A stretch of DNA of 64,000 nucleotides from Streptomyces cylindrosporus (GTDB taxonomy: Bacteria > Actinomycetota > Actinomycetes > Streptomycetales > Streptomycetaceae), in NCBI RefSeq assembly GCF_022698165.1, contig NZ_JALDAY010000016.1, positions 213,296-277,295 on the forward strand, read 5' to 3'. Every line of letters begins with the position of its first letter. Within the stretch, counting starts at the first letter, position 1. The notes under the pieces are model-generated. The model was given only the letters and a program-made list of their open reading frames with translations, was not told the DNA's origin and ran no database searches. Shown here piece after piece: positions 61,907-64,000 of this stretch. The position numbers were made by a program, and so were the translations under genes.

Positions 61907-63592
61907 TTGAGTCATCCGCATCCTGAACTCGGCCCGCCCCCGCCGCTTCCCGAGGGCGGCCTCCGGGTCACCCCGCTCGGTGGCCTCGGCGAGATCGGCC
62001 GGAACATGACGGTCTTCGAGTACGGCGGCCGTCTGCTGATCGTCGACTGCGGAGTGCTCTTCCCCGAGGAGGAGCAGCCCGGAATCGACCTGATCCTGCC
62101 CGACTTCTCGTCCATCCGGGACCGCCTCGACGACATCGAGGGCATCGTCCTGACGCATGGCCACGAGGACCACATCGGCGGCGTCCCCTTCCTCCTGCGG
62201 GAGAAGCCGGACATCCCGCTGATCGGCTCCAAGCTGACCCTCGCCCTGATCGAGGCCAAGCTCCAGGAGCACCGCATCCGCCCGTACACCCTTGAGGTGG
62301 CGGAGGGGAACCGCGAGCGCGTGGGCCCCTTCGACTGCGAGTTCGTCGCGGTCAACCACTCCATCCCGGACGCCCTGGCGGTCGCCATCCGCACCCCCGC
62401 GGGCATGGTGGTCCACACGGGCGACTTCAAGATGGACCAGCTCCCGCTGGACAACCGCCTCACGGATCTACACGCGTTCGCGCGCCTGAGCGAGGAAGGC
62501 ATCGACCTCCTCCTCGCGGACTCGACGAACGCCGAGGTTCCGGGCTTCGTCCCGCCCGAGCGCGACATCTCGAACGTCCTCCGCCAGGTCTTCGCCAGCG
62601 CCCGCAAGCGGATCATCGTGGCGAGCTTCGCCAGCCACGTCCACCGCATCCAGCAGATCCTGGACGCGGCCCACGAGTACGGCCGCCGGGTCGCCTTCGT
62701 CGGTCGCTCGATGGTCCGCAACATGGGCATCGCCCGCGACCTGGGCTATCTGAAGGTCCCGCCGGGCCTGGTCGTCGACGTCAAGACCCTCGACGACCTC
62801 CCGGACCACGAGGTGGTCCTGGTCTGCACGGGCTCCCAGGGCGAGCCGATGGCGGCCCTGTCCCGCATGGCCAACCGCGATCACCAGATCCGGATCGTCG
62901 ACGGCGACACGGTGATCCTGGCGTCCTCGCTCATCCCCGGCAACGAGAACGCGGTCTACCGCGTGATCAACGGCCTGACCCGCTGGGGCGCCAACGTCGT
63001 CCACAAGGGCAACGCCAAGGTGCACGTCTCGGGCCACGCGTCCGCCGGCGAGCTCCTGTACTTCTACAACATCTGCCGCCCGAAGAACCTGATGCCGGTC
63101 CACGGCGAATGGCGCCACCTGCGCGCCAACGCGGAACTCGGCGCCCTCACCGGCGTCCCGCACGACCGGATCGTCATCGCCGAGGACGGCGTGGTCGTCG
63201 ACCTCGTCGAGGGCAAGGCGAAGATCTCGGGCAAGGTCCAGGCCGGTTACGTCTACGTCGACGGCCTCTCCGTCGGTGACGTCGGCGAGCCGGCCCTGAA
63301 GGACCGCAAGATCCTCGGCGACGAGGGCATCATCTCGGTCTTCGTGGTCGTCGACGCGTCCACGGGCAAGATCACCGGTGGTCCGCACGTCCAGGCCCGC
63401 GGCTCGGGCATCGAGGACTCCGCCTTCAGCGAGGTGATCCCGAAGATCACGGAGGTTCTCGAACGCTCGGCCCAGGACGGCGTGGTGGAGCCGCACCAGT
63501 TGCAGCAACTCATCCGCCGGACGCTCGGCAAGTGGGTCTCCGACACGTATCGGCGCAGGCCGATGATCCTCCCGGTGGTCGTGGAGGTCTGA
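61907..63592 (+). CDS. rnj: Ribonuclease J
   Basis: RNase J is a metallo-beta-lactamase/beta-CASP ribonuclease with 5' exonuclease and endonuclease activity. In the 561-residue protein the zinc motif is H84-G-H86-E-D88-H89 (LTHGHEDHIGG), followed by VAVNHSIPD, VHTGDFKMD, the beta-CASP block with VGRSMVRNM, and VHVSGHASAGEL. TTG at 61907 follows GAGGAG at 6 bases; the family start around MSHPHPELGPPPPLP supports it. A strong terminator follows. Confidence 0.96.
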   Translation: MSHPHPELGPPPPLPEGGLRVTPLGGLGEIGRNMTVFEYGGRLLIVDCGVLFPEEEQPGIDLILPDFSSIRDRLDDIEGIVLTHGHEDHIGGVPFLLREKPDIPLIGSKLTLALIEAKLQEHRIRPYTLEVAEGNRERVGPFDCEFVAVNHSIPDALAVAIRTPAGMVVHTGDFKMDQLPLDNRLTDLHAFARLSEEGIDLLLADSTNAEVPGFVPPERDISNVLRQVFASARKRIIVASFASHVHRIQQILDAAHEYGRRVAFVGRSMVRNMGIARDLGYLKVPPGLVVDVKTLDDLPDHEVVLVCTGSQGEPMAALSRMANRDHQIRIVDGDTVILASSLIPGNENAVYRVINGLTRWGANVVHKGNAKVHVSGHASAGELLYFYNICRPKNLMPVHGEWRHLRANAELGALTGVPHDRIVIAEDGVVVDLVEGKAKISGKVQAGYVYVDGLSVGDVGEPALKDRKILGDEGIISVFVVVDASTGKITGGPHVQARGSGIEDSAFSEVIPKITEVLERSAQDGVVEPHQLQQLIRRTLGKWVSDTYRRRPMILPVVVEV

Positions 63593-63622
63593 TCGCGCAC
63601 GACCCCTCGTACGCGTGAACTG

Positions 63623-63662
63623 GGAGCGGGGCGCCTCGATTTGCATCGAGGCGCCCCGCTCC
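63623..63662 (+). terminator. Strong terminator after rnj
   Basis: A perfect 18-bp stem (arms 63623-63640 and 63645-63662) with loop TTGC lies 30 bases after the rnj stop. It isolates rnj from the rRNA operon downstream. Confidence 0.93.
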
Positions 63663-63679
63663 AGTACGTTTACGGCTCC

Positions 63680-64000
63680 GCCAGCAGGGGAACCCGGCCG
63701 CTTCGTGCGCCGGGAGCAGACCCGGAGGGCGGGAAAACCGACTCAGAACTTCTGATAAAGTCGGAACCGCCGGAAAGGAAACCGCGAAACAAAAGCGGGA
63801 ACCTGGAAAGCGCCGAGGAAATCGGATCGGAAAAGGATCTGATAGAGTCGGAAACGCAAGACCGAAGGGAAGCCCGGAGGAAAGCCCGCGAGGGTGAGTA
63901 CGAAGGAAGCGTCCGTTCCTTGAGAACTCAACAGCGTGCCAAAAATCAACGCCAGATATGTTGATACCCCGTTCCCGGTCGGCTTTGCCGGTTGGGGCGT
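63680..64000 (+). promoter_or_regulatory. rRNA operon promoter/leader region (16S gene expected just beyond the window)
   Basis: The sequence matches my recollection of Streptomyces rrn leaders: repeated boxes CTGATAAAGTCGGAAC (-10-like TAAAGT at 63756) and CTGATAGAGTCGGAAAC (-10-like TAGAGT at 63843), the purine-rich GGAAAGGAAACC stretch, and the conserved boxA/processing segment from GTTCCTTGAGAACTCAACAG (63914) to CCAGATATGTTGATACC (about 63968). No coding signal here is credible. The mature 16S start lies beyond the window's right end. Confidence 0.85.

Noticed and set aside
63641..63964. Open frame of 107 residues at the right end
   Set aside because: It lies in the conserved rRNA leader and overlaps the rnj terminator; charged, low-information peptide.

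Overview
The window is high-GC actinobacterial DNA, almost certainly from a Streptomyces chromosome. The evidence is GC-rich third codon positions, a 739-residue polynucleotide phosphorylase of Streptomyces type behind rpsO, the order ribF ... rpsO-pnp-M16 protease-dapB-thyX-dapA-rnj, a type VII secretion system (T7SS) without EccA, and a right end that reads like a Streptomyces rRNA operon leader. No tRNA, CRISPR array, insertion sequence or integrase was recognised.

Layout: 1-3204 holds the 3' part of a large NTPase/solenoid-like protein and ribF, closed by a bidirectional terminator. 3283-13638 is the first T7SS core block: a Pro/Gln-rich MinD-like ATPase, a conserved partner, eccE, eccB, the WXG100 pair esxB-esxA, and a mycosin protease. 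13694-21745 is a lower-GC accessory block with ESX-like substrates, a Gly-rich WXG protein, a second mycosin and membrane proteins. 22005-46496 is a cargo region of many small ESX-like proteins, membrane proteins with a conserved Cys loop, a WXG/alpha-beta hydrolase fusion, a lipoprotein and its leaderless duplicate, and a three-member family of charged proteins with an LSGR motif. It also holds an 1812-residue polymorphic toxin with a papain-like deamidase domain and a PD-(D/E)xK nuclease-like end, overlapped by an Imm49-type immunity gene. 46629-52298 is the second core block, eccC and eccD, divergently transcribed. 52429-63592 is conserved housekeeping: rpsO, pnp, an M16 protease, dapB, thyX interrupted by an HNH/AP2 intein, dapA and RNase J. 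After a strong terminator, 63680-64000 is the rRNA leader, with the 16S gene expected just outside.

How it works together: EccB, EccC, EccD and EccE form the membrane secretion machine, EccC being the triple-ATPase motor. The mycosins sit outside the membrane, and the MinD-like protein is probably a cytosolic regulator. The genes between the two core blocks look like substrates, partners and immunity factors. The same gene families recur (WXG protein, CpnT-like N-terminal domain, LSGR protein, Cys-loop membrane protein), so the region appears to have grown by cassette duplication. Many spacers carry short tandem duplications, often covering a stop codon.
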